From Glossina fuscipes (lineage: Eukaryota; Arthropoda; Insecta; Diptera; Glossinidae), in assembly GCF_014805625.2 (NCBI RefSeq), contig NW_023998414.1:12812064-12876063 (forward strand): DNA of 64,000 bases. Direction: 5' to 3'. The translations under genes and the position numbers were made by a program. Of this stretch, positions 53,340-64,000 are shown piece after piece (within the stretch, counting starts at the first letter, position 1; every line of letters starts with the position of its first letter). Under the pieces are notes generated by a model, which was not told the DNA's origin, did no database searches, and saw nothing but the letters and a program-made list of their open reading frames with translations.

Positions 53340-53720
53340 GTTTATTTACTTTGGTACATATACTGCCGATCGCAATAATTAATATAACAAATGTGACAAA
53401 AATATTGCAAATTCTTGCGTAGAGGTTGATATCGGAAACTGGCCAAACCATTCAAAAGACATGCTAAGACTACTTATGTTATAAACTGAAAACACTTTTC
53501 TTCTTATGAGCAAAAAAGATAAAAATAAAAAGTTGATCACTTGTGCGATTGTTTACCACAGACATGGCAAAAACAGACAGAAGGACATGCTTAGATCGAT
53601 TCAGATTTTGACATTCCTGAAGAATATATACATACATGTATAGGTTATACGACCTTCAAAGTCCCAATTTTGGTGTTGCAAACATAGTTGCAACGGTGGT
53701 GAGTATATATGTAAAAAAAA
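53340..53720. repeat. degenerate families B/A fragments
   Basis: GAGGTTGATATCGGAAACTG (about 53424) and a TTATAAACTGAAAACACTTT stretch resemble family B. From about 53570, AAAAACAGACAGAAGGACAT then GATCGATTCAG resembles the internal segment of family A. Both are highly diverged. Confidence 0.3.
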
Positions 53721-54079
53721 TGGTTCTCTTTTAATGTACACTGCAGTTTTACAATTTCACCCATTTTACTACATTATTTAGAAAATTCCTGCGCATCAAT
53801 TCAGCCTTAGACATTAAAGTTTTTTGAACTTGAATGGTAATAAAATCTAAAAATTTCAGACTAAGCTTGCGCTTCTGGTTAAGGAAATGAACAACATAAA
53901 GTCAACTAAAATCGTATTCAGTTAGTGACATGGAGTAATAGCAATATTTTTTATTGCATTTTAAATTAACAACACGGATTCGATCTCTGATAGAGTAGAC
54001 CGTAAATTGCTTATCTAAGATGGCATAATGTTAAAGAAACAAATACCTTACAATATTTCGTTTAATATATAATAATTAT

Positions 54080-54310
54080 TCATATAAAGACCTTCCAAAA
54101 TACGGAAAAGAAAAGCAGACAGACAGGCAGACGGATGGACGGATGGATGGATGGACGGATGGACGAATGGACGGACGGATGTATAGAAATGCTTAATTGA
54201 ATTAGTTGGAAAGTGATTCTTTTAAGTTCTCTTGAATGCTGCATACATACGCACAAACTTAATATATCATTATAACTTATGTAGTGTAGGGTATAACAAT
54301 AATAAACCCA
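54080..54310 (+). repeat. family A 3' end with expanded GGAC/GGAT minisatellite
   Basis: AGACAGACAGGCAGACGGAT is followed by about eight imperfect GGACGGAT/GGATGGAC units (54130-54180). After 70 bases come CGCACAAACTTAATATATCA and ACTTATGTAGTGTAGGGTAT, the family A 3' end. The expansion sits exactly where other copies have GACGGACAGAC. Confidence 0.6.
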
Positions 54311-55666
54311 CTTTATAACCCTATTAATTGCATGCGTTGTGTTAAGAAAAAAAATATATTGTAAATAAATTAGACAAACATTTTTTCTTGAGTCTATAAA
54401 CAAACAAGCTTCAACTCTCTTGTGCTCTCTCTGAATATGAAAATTCCTCATAAGCTAATAAGGGCATACGTATATGTATAGTAGCGTAAGCAGTTGCACA
54501 AAACATTGTAAAAATGCGATCAATCAGTATCAGTACTAAGGTAATCAAAGGTTGAATGAATTATCATGCCCATCACCGAAATAGAAATGTGTATTAGGTT
54601 TGTTCTCTATTTTGCAACATCCACAAATGCTTCTCAGACACATGTGTAAACGGTATACACATTTTTAATTATTATGCACTTTTAAGCCTGGGTGACTCAA
54701 ACCCGTGCGTTGATTTGTTCCTTGATTCTTTCGTCTATCGCTCATTTCATGCCATTTGACTGGGAAAAACTCTGTAACTTGGTCTATTTGTTCTTAGCTA
54801 AAAATATAACGTAATTCGCCCACAATTACACTTCATGACCAAGGGACTGTAACTTGCAATTTATACCATATATTGATCGGAAAATCGAAAGACATACAAC
54901 AAGTGAATGCAACTGTGTAACATATCTCGCATATTGATTAGAGCCTTACAAGAGTTAAGCGTTGTATTGACGCCGAATAGTTTTTAAATATTATTTAACT
55001 GATGACTAACACGAAAATAGCTTTCTTTTTGGATTTGTCCGATATCAGAGGTTGCATGTGTTTGCTTACTATATCTTTTTGAAACAGTTAACGTATTCGA
55101 TTTATAGTAGCCATATCCAACTGGCCGTACGTTCGTCTATTTGTACAGCTCTCATAGTAGCAAAAGTCAAAATTTGGTACAAATACTCTTCGTATGATTT
55201 CAAATACCGCAGTTGTTATTAATCCAAACCTGGCCACAACAACTAGAGTAATAGGCTATAGTTTAATTAACAATGTCTAACTTGTATGGGAAGTATGAAT
55301 AAATTGAACGAAATCTTCCGTCTCATGCTCCTACAAGCATCTGAGCAACTTGTTGGTACACACGTGCAATTAACAGGAAACCTTAGATGTTAGATATTTA
55401 GGAATCAGCCATAGACGAGTATAGTATATGTACCGACTATTAGTATTGTTATTATTTGGTTAGATGTACGTCAATACCATATGATTAAGATGATTAGATT
55501 GTTAAGCTGAAAATAAACATTGACCATGAATTTATATCAAATATTTGATATAATATAACAAAATAATGGATTTTGGGATTTGCCCAACCGGGGGGAATAT
55601 TTTTACTTTGAAGTTTATATCGACTACATACGCACTTAAAAAGTCCCATTTAGTCAGGTAATTGAG

Positions 55667-55711
<45 letters not shown>

Positions 55712-57244
55712 TTACTTGTTTTTCATGGTAAATACTGTTAATTGATATGAACGACATGAAAGAGATAATTAATTATTTCTATTATGGAAACATTTTTTGA
55801 GAGTTTCGTCTCAAGCACTCTCGTTTCTAACTCTCGTTAGAGATCATGCTTTTGCGAGCGAGCGGTGCATCTGAGCGTTATTTGATTATTTACCCCTACG
55901 TTATTTATTTCTTAACTGGGCTAAAATTTTTAACACAAATACATGTTTGCATTGTTTAATTACAGTTAGTCGTGTTTCATACGTCAATCAAAGTAGATCG
56001 TTATTTATAACATACCGCAGCAATTGCGAGATCATTTCAAAAATTAAGGATCTTTACTTTGTGTAAAAACAAAAATTTAAAAAAAAAAAAATAAAAAATA
56101 AAAAAAAATAGAAATATCAGTTAAAACCATATAAATAAAAATTTATTAAAATAAAACATTTTTATATACATTTTCAAATCTTACTTTTTTTGCTGGCCAT
56201 ACGTGCACCTTTTTTAATATAAAGTTTTTATTATTTGATGTCATAAAAGTATTTTGTGATAATAATCAGAAAACAAAAAAAGAAATAAAAGCAATCATTT
56301 TAATGCTAAGCAATAACTTTGCAAAAAAATTATTATTTAAGTCAACAATAAATAAAAGATAAGAAAGGTAAATAATTAATAAACGTTTGTCTTAAATAAA
56401 ATGAATAAATGAAACCTGCAATAGTGCACATACGTCTATAAATTTATTATAGAGTCTATGACGGTTTAAAGCAAACTTCCTTCAAGTGTGCATTTTGAAA
56501 AAATGCTCGTAAGAAAATTGTAATCGACTTTAAGCGAATCTAAATTGGTTTTTTTTTTTCTTTTTTTTGATGGTTTAATGAATAATCTACCACGACCTTC
56601 GATGTCTTTTTAATTTTACCATATTTCATATTTATTACAGTTTGTGTAATAAAATCTTTACTTTACTCTTTTGCCAAGGCTGCTTCGAGTTTAAGTTATC
56701 TCAGTTATCGTAGAAAAAAAACAAGTAAGCCAAACTTTAACTTCTTAACCTGTCTTTAGTTGCAAACGGGCTGAAGAACGACCATAGGCTAAATCTCTTC
56801 AATCGTACACCGATTACTAATTTATCAACTTTATTATAAACTAATGCGTATTTGTCGCTGTTACAGATAGTATGCGAAAATTAACAAACCATTGATCTTT
56901 GGTTGTGACATGACTATGAAAAGACATTCTTGTTAGGTTCACAAAATACACGAAAAATATTCATTTCACTACAAATAATGCCGTTTACATGAAGTGACTG
57001 TTTTAAGCGATTATTTCACAATAAGCAGAAATTCATGTGTAAATGCAAAAGAATGCAATAACATTAATGCAATCACATTAACGCTCGTCGTTTCTTTTCC
57101 AATTTTTTGCAATAAAAAATGTTGTAAAAGGAAGTTCAACTTTATCTGTTAGTGAACAAGTTGTAAGCTCGTTTCTTTCACTCATCACGTTTGCAACGCC
57201 CAGGATGGATGTTTCCTTACTTCCTCTTGATCAGCATCTTAATT
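54311..57244. other. AT-rich spacer without recognised genes
   Basis: (TA)n lies at 55669-55707, A-rich runs at 56079-56110 and T-rich DNA at 56551-56569. A faint family B-like patch (ACTGGCCGTACGTTCGTC) lies near 55122. No ORF or splice-bounded exon was convincing. Confidence 0.5.
55669..55707. repeat. (TA)n microsatellite
   Basis: About 19 perfect TA units, among the longest uninterrupted TA arrays in the window. Confidence 0.95.
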
Positions 57245-57960
57245 CTGAATCGATTTAACCATGCCCATCTGACCATCTAATCGTCTGTCCGTCTTTATGT
57301 TTTCTGTTGTAAACGGTTTTCTGGCCACAAAAGTGAAGTTAACGTCTTCAAATTTGGCAGAAAAATTAAAAGTGCTAGGACGCAGGTTGATATTGAAGAA
57401 CAAATCGGTAGAAGGACACGTCTACAGTACTACGTAAACTGGCAACACCTCCGCTTTGCAAAGGCAGTGGAAAATTTGATTTTTCCTCATTACTCCTAAA
57501 CCAGAGCAAATAAATTTACAAAAATTTGCACGTAAGTAATTTGAATGGAAAGAATTGATCACGCCTACTCAATATTATAGTGCATAAAAATTTAATCTTC
57601 TTTTTTTCAATACCTTTATAACGCAGAGAAAAGAGCCTCAAAAATCCCACAAGGTATATACACTCTTTTCAAATTCGGAATGCACCAAACCGTGTGCATC
57701 GGCCCGCTTGCTCAACCATGTAGTATCGCTTAGAAATCTGTAAAAGAATTTTGAAATTTGGCCCAAAAAAACATATCAAAGAACACATCTGCGACATCGT
57801 ATGCGTACAAAATCAATGCGGAGCGCAGCTTGGCTTTCCGTGTCGTGACTCATAATATAAATTTCCACAAAAATTAATCTACAAAAATAGAAAAAGGGAG
57901 ACACGCCCACCCCAGATTATCGAGTACGCAAATTTATGTTTTTCTATTTTTTTTTCAATC
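57245..57960 (+). repeat. dispersed repeat family B, copy 2 (best copy)
   Basis: It begins GAATCGATTTAACCATGCCC, then a CGTCTGTCCGTC segment, TTCTGTTGTAAACGGTTTTC, TGGCCACAAAAGTGAAG and TTCAAATTTGGCAGAAAAAT. It continues through AACACCTCCGCTTTG, CTCATTACTCCTAAACC, GCCTACTCAATATTATAGTG, TTCAAATTCGGAATGCACC and CATGTAGTATCGCTTAG, ending near a GAGACACGCCCACCCCAGAT then TATCGAG segment. No coding content was recognised. Confidence 0.7.
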
Positions 57961-59035
57961 TAACGGATATCGGTGATGGGTCGCAATCGAATATAATTTT
58001 CTTTCTGATTTCTTTTCTGTGTCGTCAATCTGCACGAAGTGAAAACATAACAATCTTTATCATCCTATTGGTAAAATCTTGAAATATGGATCTAAAATTA
58101 TCTAGCGTATCGTTTGGATACAGTTTAGCCCGTGGGTTTTTCAATTGTCTGGGTCGTTCGCCTAGTTACATTCAGATGCTGGATACAAGCCCGAAAGCGA
58201 TTTTGGTTTTTTTAACTCAGAAATACGCTTCACATGATCCACATGAATTCGAATTCATCTTAGTCGAACCCAGGTCGATTCCAGGATCCAGGTATATCGA
58301 ATTCGCATAATTGGATTCATTCTCTTCTACTCATGAGATTATGCGACTTATACCATTGCCTTACTAAAATCTCAAAATATTCAGCTGAAATCGTAAATCG
58401 GTTCAAAGCTTATACACATTTGATTAACGTAACGTGTAAATGTAATTTAACCAAGTCAATATATTAGTCCATTCGCCGCTCTCTTCATGCGTACAGGCTA
58501 ACATTGTACTCTTGCATTAAATTAAGAAGAAAAAAAAAGGGACACCACAGGACGTACATAATCGCGATCAGTATCAAATTCAAACTCTAAGAGTCTGGTT
58601 ATAGGCTTTTCGAAGCCTGAACTTTGCGAAACTATGAAAAGAAACCAAAACAACATTGTTCGTAATATATGCTCATCAATGGCCTAAGACTAAAGGCAAA
58701 AAAGTATCACAAGCGGAACTTGCTTCAAATCGAACTCTTCAGACTTATTAAGCGTACATATGCCGTACAAAGGAGTTTCTTAACCTTTTTTTACTCATTG
58801 CATTTATTGAAGCTATTTAAATGCTGCAATTGTTTAAAGTATAGAGAGTGCAAATTTTTGAAAGAATATTAAGAGTGCTGTTGATGAAACTTAATCTTGT
58901 CCCCATCTTATCATATAATAGGAATATATTTTAATATGAGACATCATGCTTTTTATATTCTGCACGACTTGTGCACGATGCAGAGTCTAATTGAATCTAA
59001 GAAAAAGAACTTAAGATAGACTAAGCTTTTATTAC
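57961..59035. other. spacer without recognised genes
   Basis: A 74-codon ATG frame at 58086-58310 (MDLKLSSVSFGYSLARGF and on) has no domain I know. Its 3' part is built on short GAATTCG and CCAGG(T/A)-type repeats (58243-58305). The remainder is AT-rich DNA. Confidence 0.4.
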
Positions 59036-59690
59036 ATCGATTAATTCCGAATCAATTTTTGAAACGATTTAAGTCTGTCTGTTCACCCAATGTCTGCGTA
59101 TGAATATGTTTTTATGTATAACATAAAGGTCAAAAGTTTTGAAACATTTTTTGAAACAAAGTTTTGACGAATCTCGGACCCAGAACGAAGGCTACTGAAA
59201 ATGAATTGGATCATTTTCTATACAACGATCTATTTTAGAAAAGCCTTCATATTTTAGCATATGAAATAAATGCGGAAAATTTGGACCAAATGAGATCATT
59301 TTTTTAACCCTCTTTCATGTATACCGTCATTCTTATGGAAACAGGATGTAGTCATGATAATTAACTGCACTAAATTTGGACTACGTAGACCCATTCTTTT
59401 AATTCCAACAAAATAACTCCCAATGAAAAGTAGGACTTTATATGGCAATAAAGTCTACATTTTAGTTCGTTATGACCTGAGAAAAGATGAGGAATAATAA
59501 AGTGTTTGAGAGGCAACTTAAATTTACTACGTTTCCCATAAAAAAAAAAAAAAAAACATATTTTTATATAGGAACAAGGTGTAATTTTTGATAATCGATT
59601 ACGAAAGTAAGTGAAGAGCTCCATTAGACGGATTGATGTTGGGTATTTAATGGCCAGCCTTGCCTAACTATAATGTTTGTCACAGTTTGT
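59036..59690 (-). repeat. dispersed repeat family A, copy 8 (reverse)
   Basis: CCGAATCAATTTTTGAAACG then TTAAGTCTGTCTG, GAACGAAGGCTACTGAAAAT, TTTTTAACCCTCTTTCATG and GTTGGGTATTTAATGGCC then AGCCTTGCC parallel the copy at 9885-10800. Poly(A) at 59539-59556 interrupts it. Confidence 0.6.
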
Positions 59691-60284
59691 TTCAGTTAAA
59701 AGTTTGATGCTCATGTAATGTGTGTACAATTCAAGCATCAATTCACGGACTAGTCATCTTTCCTAACCTTACTTCCTTACTCTATGTATCATTTAGTATA
59801 TTCGAGTATATATCTTACTATTGATATAAAAGTGATATCAAATATTTACAAAAATTTTTCATTTCATTCTTGCATTGCGGTGATTAAGCCCGACGCCTCT
59901 TAAGGCGAACATTATTTTGATAACTTATGAAGTTTAAATTCGTTAGCAAATGCAGTAAATTGACATAGAAAGTAATATTCTAATGCTGACAATCATTCCG
60001 CTTTATAATGTGTGATGTGTTTTTCAAAGAAACGTTAATCTTTTCAAATATATATGTAATCAATAATTCAATCAACAATTTGCGAGTCAGTATAATATTA
60101 TGCACCTAAATACACAAAGCTCGAGTAAATGTTAATATAACATGCAAACAAAAATTCAAAACTTAACTCCCCCCATGAGTCATAATTTGTTATATTATAG
60201 ATGACTTCTTAATATGAATTCAGTAGCTATTCACTTATTGTATAATAACAATAAATTGTGAGATAGCTTTAAAGGAGTCAGTCG

Positions 60285-60319
<35 letters not shown>

Positions 60320-62199
60320 TATTAAACGAGTATGTAGAGTTTATGCGGCGCGCATGTAAACCGATTGATAACGAGAACATTAATTCCAGATGTCATAATT
60401 TCGATTATTTCACGAATAGGCGATATTAATTTTATTAATTTAGATCTTTGAAACAGATATGTCACCGATCATGTTTATTTAAATTTACTCTCTTTAATAA
60501 AGCAAATACAAATGCATTCAATTTAAAGCGAACCTTGGATACCCTGCCTATCAAAGTAATACAGAAATAGAAGAATTTCAAATGCTTTTGCTTTTCAGCA
60601 ACTTTTTCGCCGCAAATCTTTAATCTGCTCTTTTACATATATTTCTTAAATTTCAAATTGATATCTATTTTCGATCGCAACTTATCCAATTACCATAAAG
60701 TGTATTGTACAGCTATTGTAAATAGATTGAGATGTCAGACGTTAGGTTTCTAATTTCTTAATGATCTTCACATTTTACACTGTCTAAGAACATCAAGTAC
60801 TTTACGATATCATTGCTGTGTATTATTAAGAATTGCATGTACACAGGCAAAACTGATATACCATCGCCCTTCATTGAATAAATAAATAAATAAAAAAATA
60901 AAATAAAATAAATAAAGCATTAAAAATGTAAAACAAAAGCATTTTTATTAACCTTTAATTGTGCAAATATATGTGTATTTGTGTATATGGAGGGAATTAT
61001 TTTCCTCTCATTGCCGTATCAAGGAGTAAAAAACGCATTTACTTTATGAATTGTTTTAATAAAAATTTTTTCGAATATTTAGTTTTTATTAATTATAAAC
61101 GATTAGCTGAATAAGCAAAGAGTGGAAATTAAATACATTTATTTTCGCATACGATCGATATTCATTTTGTACACATTACAAATGAAATGTTTGTAATGGT
61201 GCTGCATTTTCGAAGAGCACGTATAAAAAGCCCCGAAAAAAAAAATTTACATTTCGTCTGTGAGAAATCTTAAAAGCCAATTATATCAATCAATAGTCTT
61301 ATTGCGCGATGTCACGCCTCTCATGCAGATAACATCCACGCGTGTCATATCATCCACTATCTACATTACATACTTGGTTGTCTCTATTCAATTTATATAG
61401 CAAACAATTATCACGATCATTTCAATTTTCTGTATAAAAATGACTTCAATCATTTTACTGGGATCTTCACAATTAAGAACAGGTTCCTTAAGCTTCGTTT
61501 TTTTTTTTGTTTTTTAATATTTTAACTGGAAAATAAATTCCATTGCAATTGTTTTATTCATCTAAATAAAGTGTCAATTTTTGATTAATTTCGTATTTCG
61601 TGCACCAGCTTCAGATATCAAGTTTTGGGGGCCAGTTAGAATACTAACTTTACTGCTTTTAAGCGAACCTGTGGACACACCAAACGCTTATCAATTAAAT
61701 ATAATGCATGTTTGCGTTAATATATTTCGTTTTGCAATTTATTTCCCTCTCTTCCTCTACATCAAAGTACAAGCGTTCTGTACGCCTTGCTTGTTCTCGT
61801 AATGACACAAATACATTTAATGCTTGCCTTAATTTCCATTCTTTCGTACATTATTAGGTTCCATCAACCTATTCTTTAGAATTGAAATGAATTTTTACGA
61901 AAGTATAAGTAACAAGTTTTTACATTCAACATCCGCTAATTCATTCAACGATCGTGAACGAATTTGAAGTTTATAAAACAACATTTACAAAAAATGTCAC
62001 AACAGTGCTACAAATTGTAGGTGAATTTCTTCGAAAGTTTATGGAAAATTTAGAATAGAATCGTTTAGAAATCCAAAGTCAAATGATTCTGAGTTCAACA
62101 ACTTTTACGTACACCGAGAAAAACAATTATCCTATCAGAGAATGGGATATATATATATATATATATATATTCATTTTTTCATAGGAGCAGAAAGGAAAC
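59691..62199. other. AT-rich spacer
   Basis: (TA)n lies at 60288-60316, (AATA)n at 60879-60917, T-rich DNA at 61499-61517 and (TA)n at 62147-62170. A TATAAAAAG at 61222-61230 could be a TATA box, but no gene follows it. No coding frames of interest were found. Confidence 0.55.
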
Positions 62200-62460
62200 T
62201 GCAAAATTTGTATGCATTTAAGCAGATGCTGATCGCAAAAATAATGATATCGGCTTCAAATTTGAACACGCTTACAGTGGAACATTAAGTGGGAGCATTG
62301 CTGCGTTTTGGATTTTTACTGATTACTTATAAACTGGAAAAGACATACGATAAAAATTATATACATTATATGTTACATAGCATACAAAAGGGGCAGAGAT
62401 CAACCATGCCCTTACTCAACATTATAGAGTACAGTAATTTAGTTTCTTCGCTCTTTTTGT
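62200..62460 (+). repeat. dispersed repeat family B, copy 3 (central part)
   Basis: GATATCGGCTTCAAATTTG, TGGATTTTTACTGATTACTT then ATAAACTGG, and AGATCAACCATGCCCTTACT then CAACATTATAGAGTA correspond to the central part of the copy at 57380-57590 in the same order. Confidence 0.55.
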
Positions 62461-63297
62461 GTTTTCCTTTTATTTCTTTCTGTCTTTCTCAACATTAAGA
62501 TGATGGGGTAAAAGATTCGTTCATAACCGAATGTTATTCCCTTACTTGACCTTATTTAACATATCTTTTATTCAACATAAATTTTACTTAAGTGCATGTA
62601 AGCAGCTGTTGCCATTCTTAGCTAGCAATTTGTCCCGCAATTTTTTCGAAACCGACTTTAGGGTATGAAGACGGTTTACAGAAGGCGGGTTATACACAAA
62701 GTCGATCCAAACAACTTGAAGAAAGATTTCAAAATTGTTTCCCGAATCGACACGTTTCCATGATCTGACGATGGTGCAGTGGATGGCAAAGGCAATGGCA
62801 ATTCTTGCCGATTTTTACTTTTGCGAATCGCTGATAGAAATTCGATAAATTAAATTTTTCATTGATAATTCATGCTAAGTTTCTTTGTGTGTATGCAGCC
62901 TTACGTAAATAGTTCGTTATTCTTTTTGTGATCGATATTTCATTCCTTAGTAATGTCATGGTTTGCTTTTGTATCAGTCTTCTTCAACTTTTCGCATATT
63001 TCAGCGATCGCTTAACCAGACCAAGGCGCAACTTTGATTTTAATATTTTTAGAACAAAAGTGCGGCTACAGTTACGCATCTCCACCACAAATAACACATC
63101 ATGCGTACGCAGAGTTATTGTCGCTTTCGTGATAAAATATAAAAAAAAGAAAAAAACACAAATGCGAAACAACGATATCAGGTCAATAATGATGACGACT
63201 ATTACAAATATTAATAAATGTATTAAACATTCATTTCAAATGTTATAAATTTCAATATTAAGTAAATGTTTCTTTCTTCTTTTATTTCATTTTACAG
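62461..63297. other. putative intron/upstream region of the 63298 exon
   Basis: This is AT-rich sequence. A 106-codon frame at 62928-63248 contains a lysine run and no motif. The last 30 bases form the polypyrimidine tract and AG acceptor used to define the following exon. Confidence 0.4.
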
Positions 63298-63592
63298 TTT
63301 ATATTAAAAAAGAAAAAAAAAACTATTTATGTGAATTTCAATAGCGTTCGACGTCACAACTGTATGAACATGTTGCAGCAATTAAACGGAAACAAAATTC
63401 AAAATTATCTTTCAGTTGCTGTTAACCGCTCAATAAATATCATCTTTACAATGCTTTGCTATGCAATTATAAACTATAGTCGCAGAGTAACTGGTTTAAT
63501 ATATGCTCAACTAGTATTTGTGGTAATTTTATTGGTTCCGCAGCAGCCACCGTATGTTGGTGGGCTATCGGTTAATGTGCGTAATCAAACAG
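63298..63592 (+). CDS. putative first coding exon (5'UTR plus signal/anchor segment) of an unrecognised gene
   Basis: The exon is bounded by a strong acceptor (a T/C-rich run ending TTTTACAG at 63297) and a consensus donor (CAG|GTAAGT, intron starting at 63593). The first ATG in the open frame is at 63364; 66 bases before it would be 5'UTR, so a further upstream non-coding exon is implied. The coding part is 229 nt (76 codons plus one base), giving a phase-1 intron. The peptide has two hydrophobic stretches, about residues 24-38 (INIIFTMLCYAI) and 45-58 (LIYAQLVFVVILLV), then PQQPPYVGGL and NVRNQT, where an N-glycosylation sequon could form across the junction. This fits a cleaved or uncleaved signal/anchor at the start of a secreted or membrane protein. 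I do not recognise the family; the rest of the gene would lie to the right of the window. The splice signals are seen; the gene is inferred. Confidence 0.5.
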
Positions 63593-63828
63593 GTAAGTGG
63601 TTGAAAGAAGCATCAATATGAACGCTTCTATAAATATTGTTGCCTTATTCACTCATCAATAATATGAACTTATAAAATACATTTTCTCAAGTTTTTCATT
63701 TTTATTTTTTCTTCTTTTTTTTTTGTGCTTTTTTTTTCTATTTTTTTATTACATATTTAAATTTTTATTTTACATTCAATCACGTTTTCCCAAGAATAAT
63801 TATGCATATCTATATTATATACATGTGC

Positions 63829-63859
<31 letters not shown>

Positions 63860-64000
63860 CGTTTTTTTTTTTCTTTTTTTAACCTAATTGTAATTGACCT
63901 TGACTTTTGTATCCAATTCAATGTACTTTAATTACAACATACAATGTATATATATATATATATACATATATATGTGGATATATATATATATGTTTATATA
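63593..64000. other. start of intron after the putative exon; (TA)n rich
   Basis: After the GTAAGT donor the sequence becomes T-rich (63692-63748), followed by (TA)n at 63829-63859 and 63947-64000. Nothing coding was seen before the window ends. Confidence 0.5.

Noticed and set aside
56180..56215. Minus-strand tail reading GARMASKKSKI plus stop, resembling a protein C-terminus
   Set aside because: The frame is open for only about 17 codons upstream and no acceptor precedes it.

Overview
This window looks like gene-poor nuclear DNA from an insect, most likely a higher (brachyceran/schizophoran) fly. The evidence is very AT-rich sequence, dozens of long poly(A)/poly(T) tracts, about twenty (TA)n arrays, CT/GA and TG arrays, fly-type splice signals, and decayed mariner and jockey-like elements typical of fly genomes. 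The species cannot be fixed from the sequence. There are no prokaryotic operons, rRNA or recognisable tRNA genes, and no intact protein-coding gene.

Only one stretch looks like a host-gene exon: 63298-63592 (+). It has a strong splice acceptor, an ATG, a hydrophobic N-terminal segment and a consensus donor, and probably carries the start codon of a membrane or secreted protein whose remaining exons lie to the right. Two weaker exon-like segments (40052-40129 +, 954-1036 -) are listed with low confidence. The rest is intergenic or intronic.

The dominant content is transposon debris. Five dead mariner copies were recognised by translating across stops and frameshifts. Two are close relatives of irritans-type elements (about 8500-9208 and 42299-43022). 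Three are mauritiana-type (15340-16200; 32205-32649; 36926-37255 on the minus strand, the last with one terminal repeat). Three jockey-like LINE fragments carry parts of the endonuclease and reverse transcriptase (25440-26720 -, 37300-38868 +, 49040-49600 -). All are interrupted by stops, frameshifts and deletions.

Two families of dispersed non-coding repeats recur on both strands. Family A (nine copies recognised, longest 34144-34911 and 52112-53027) has ends that read as inverted copies of a motif like TAnnCTACAnnAnnnTGTG and an internal GACGGACAGAC-like segment. Family B (45300-45960, 57245-57960, 62200-62460 and weaker copies) starts with a TGTCCGTCT-like segment. The internal GGAC/TCCG stretches appear to have seeded simple-sequence expansions at 54108-54180 and perhaps 44942-45300. 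A third repeat occurs as a pair (47600-47815 / 48447-48690).

The assembly has a 400-base gap at 18149-18548 flanked on each side by exactly 46 T.

Layout: 1-5550 simple-sequence intergenic DNA; 5555-10800 family A copies and an irritans mariner; 10800-16200 intergenic DNA with one mauritiana mariner; 16200-25440 simple sequence, gap and microsatellites; 25440-26720 LINE; 26720-32200 simple sequence; 32205-38868 mariners, family A and a LINE; 42299-46000 mariner, CT tract and family B; 47600-54320 repeat pair, LINE and family A; 57245-62460 families B and A; 63298-end putative gene exon. No new biological system is claimed; the most unusual material is the repeat architecture.
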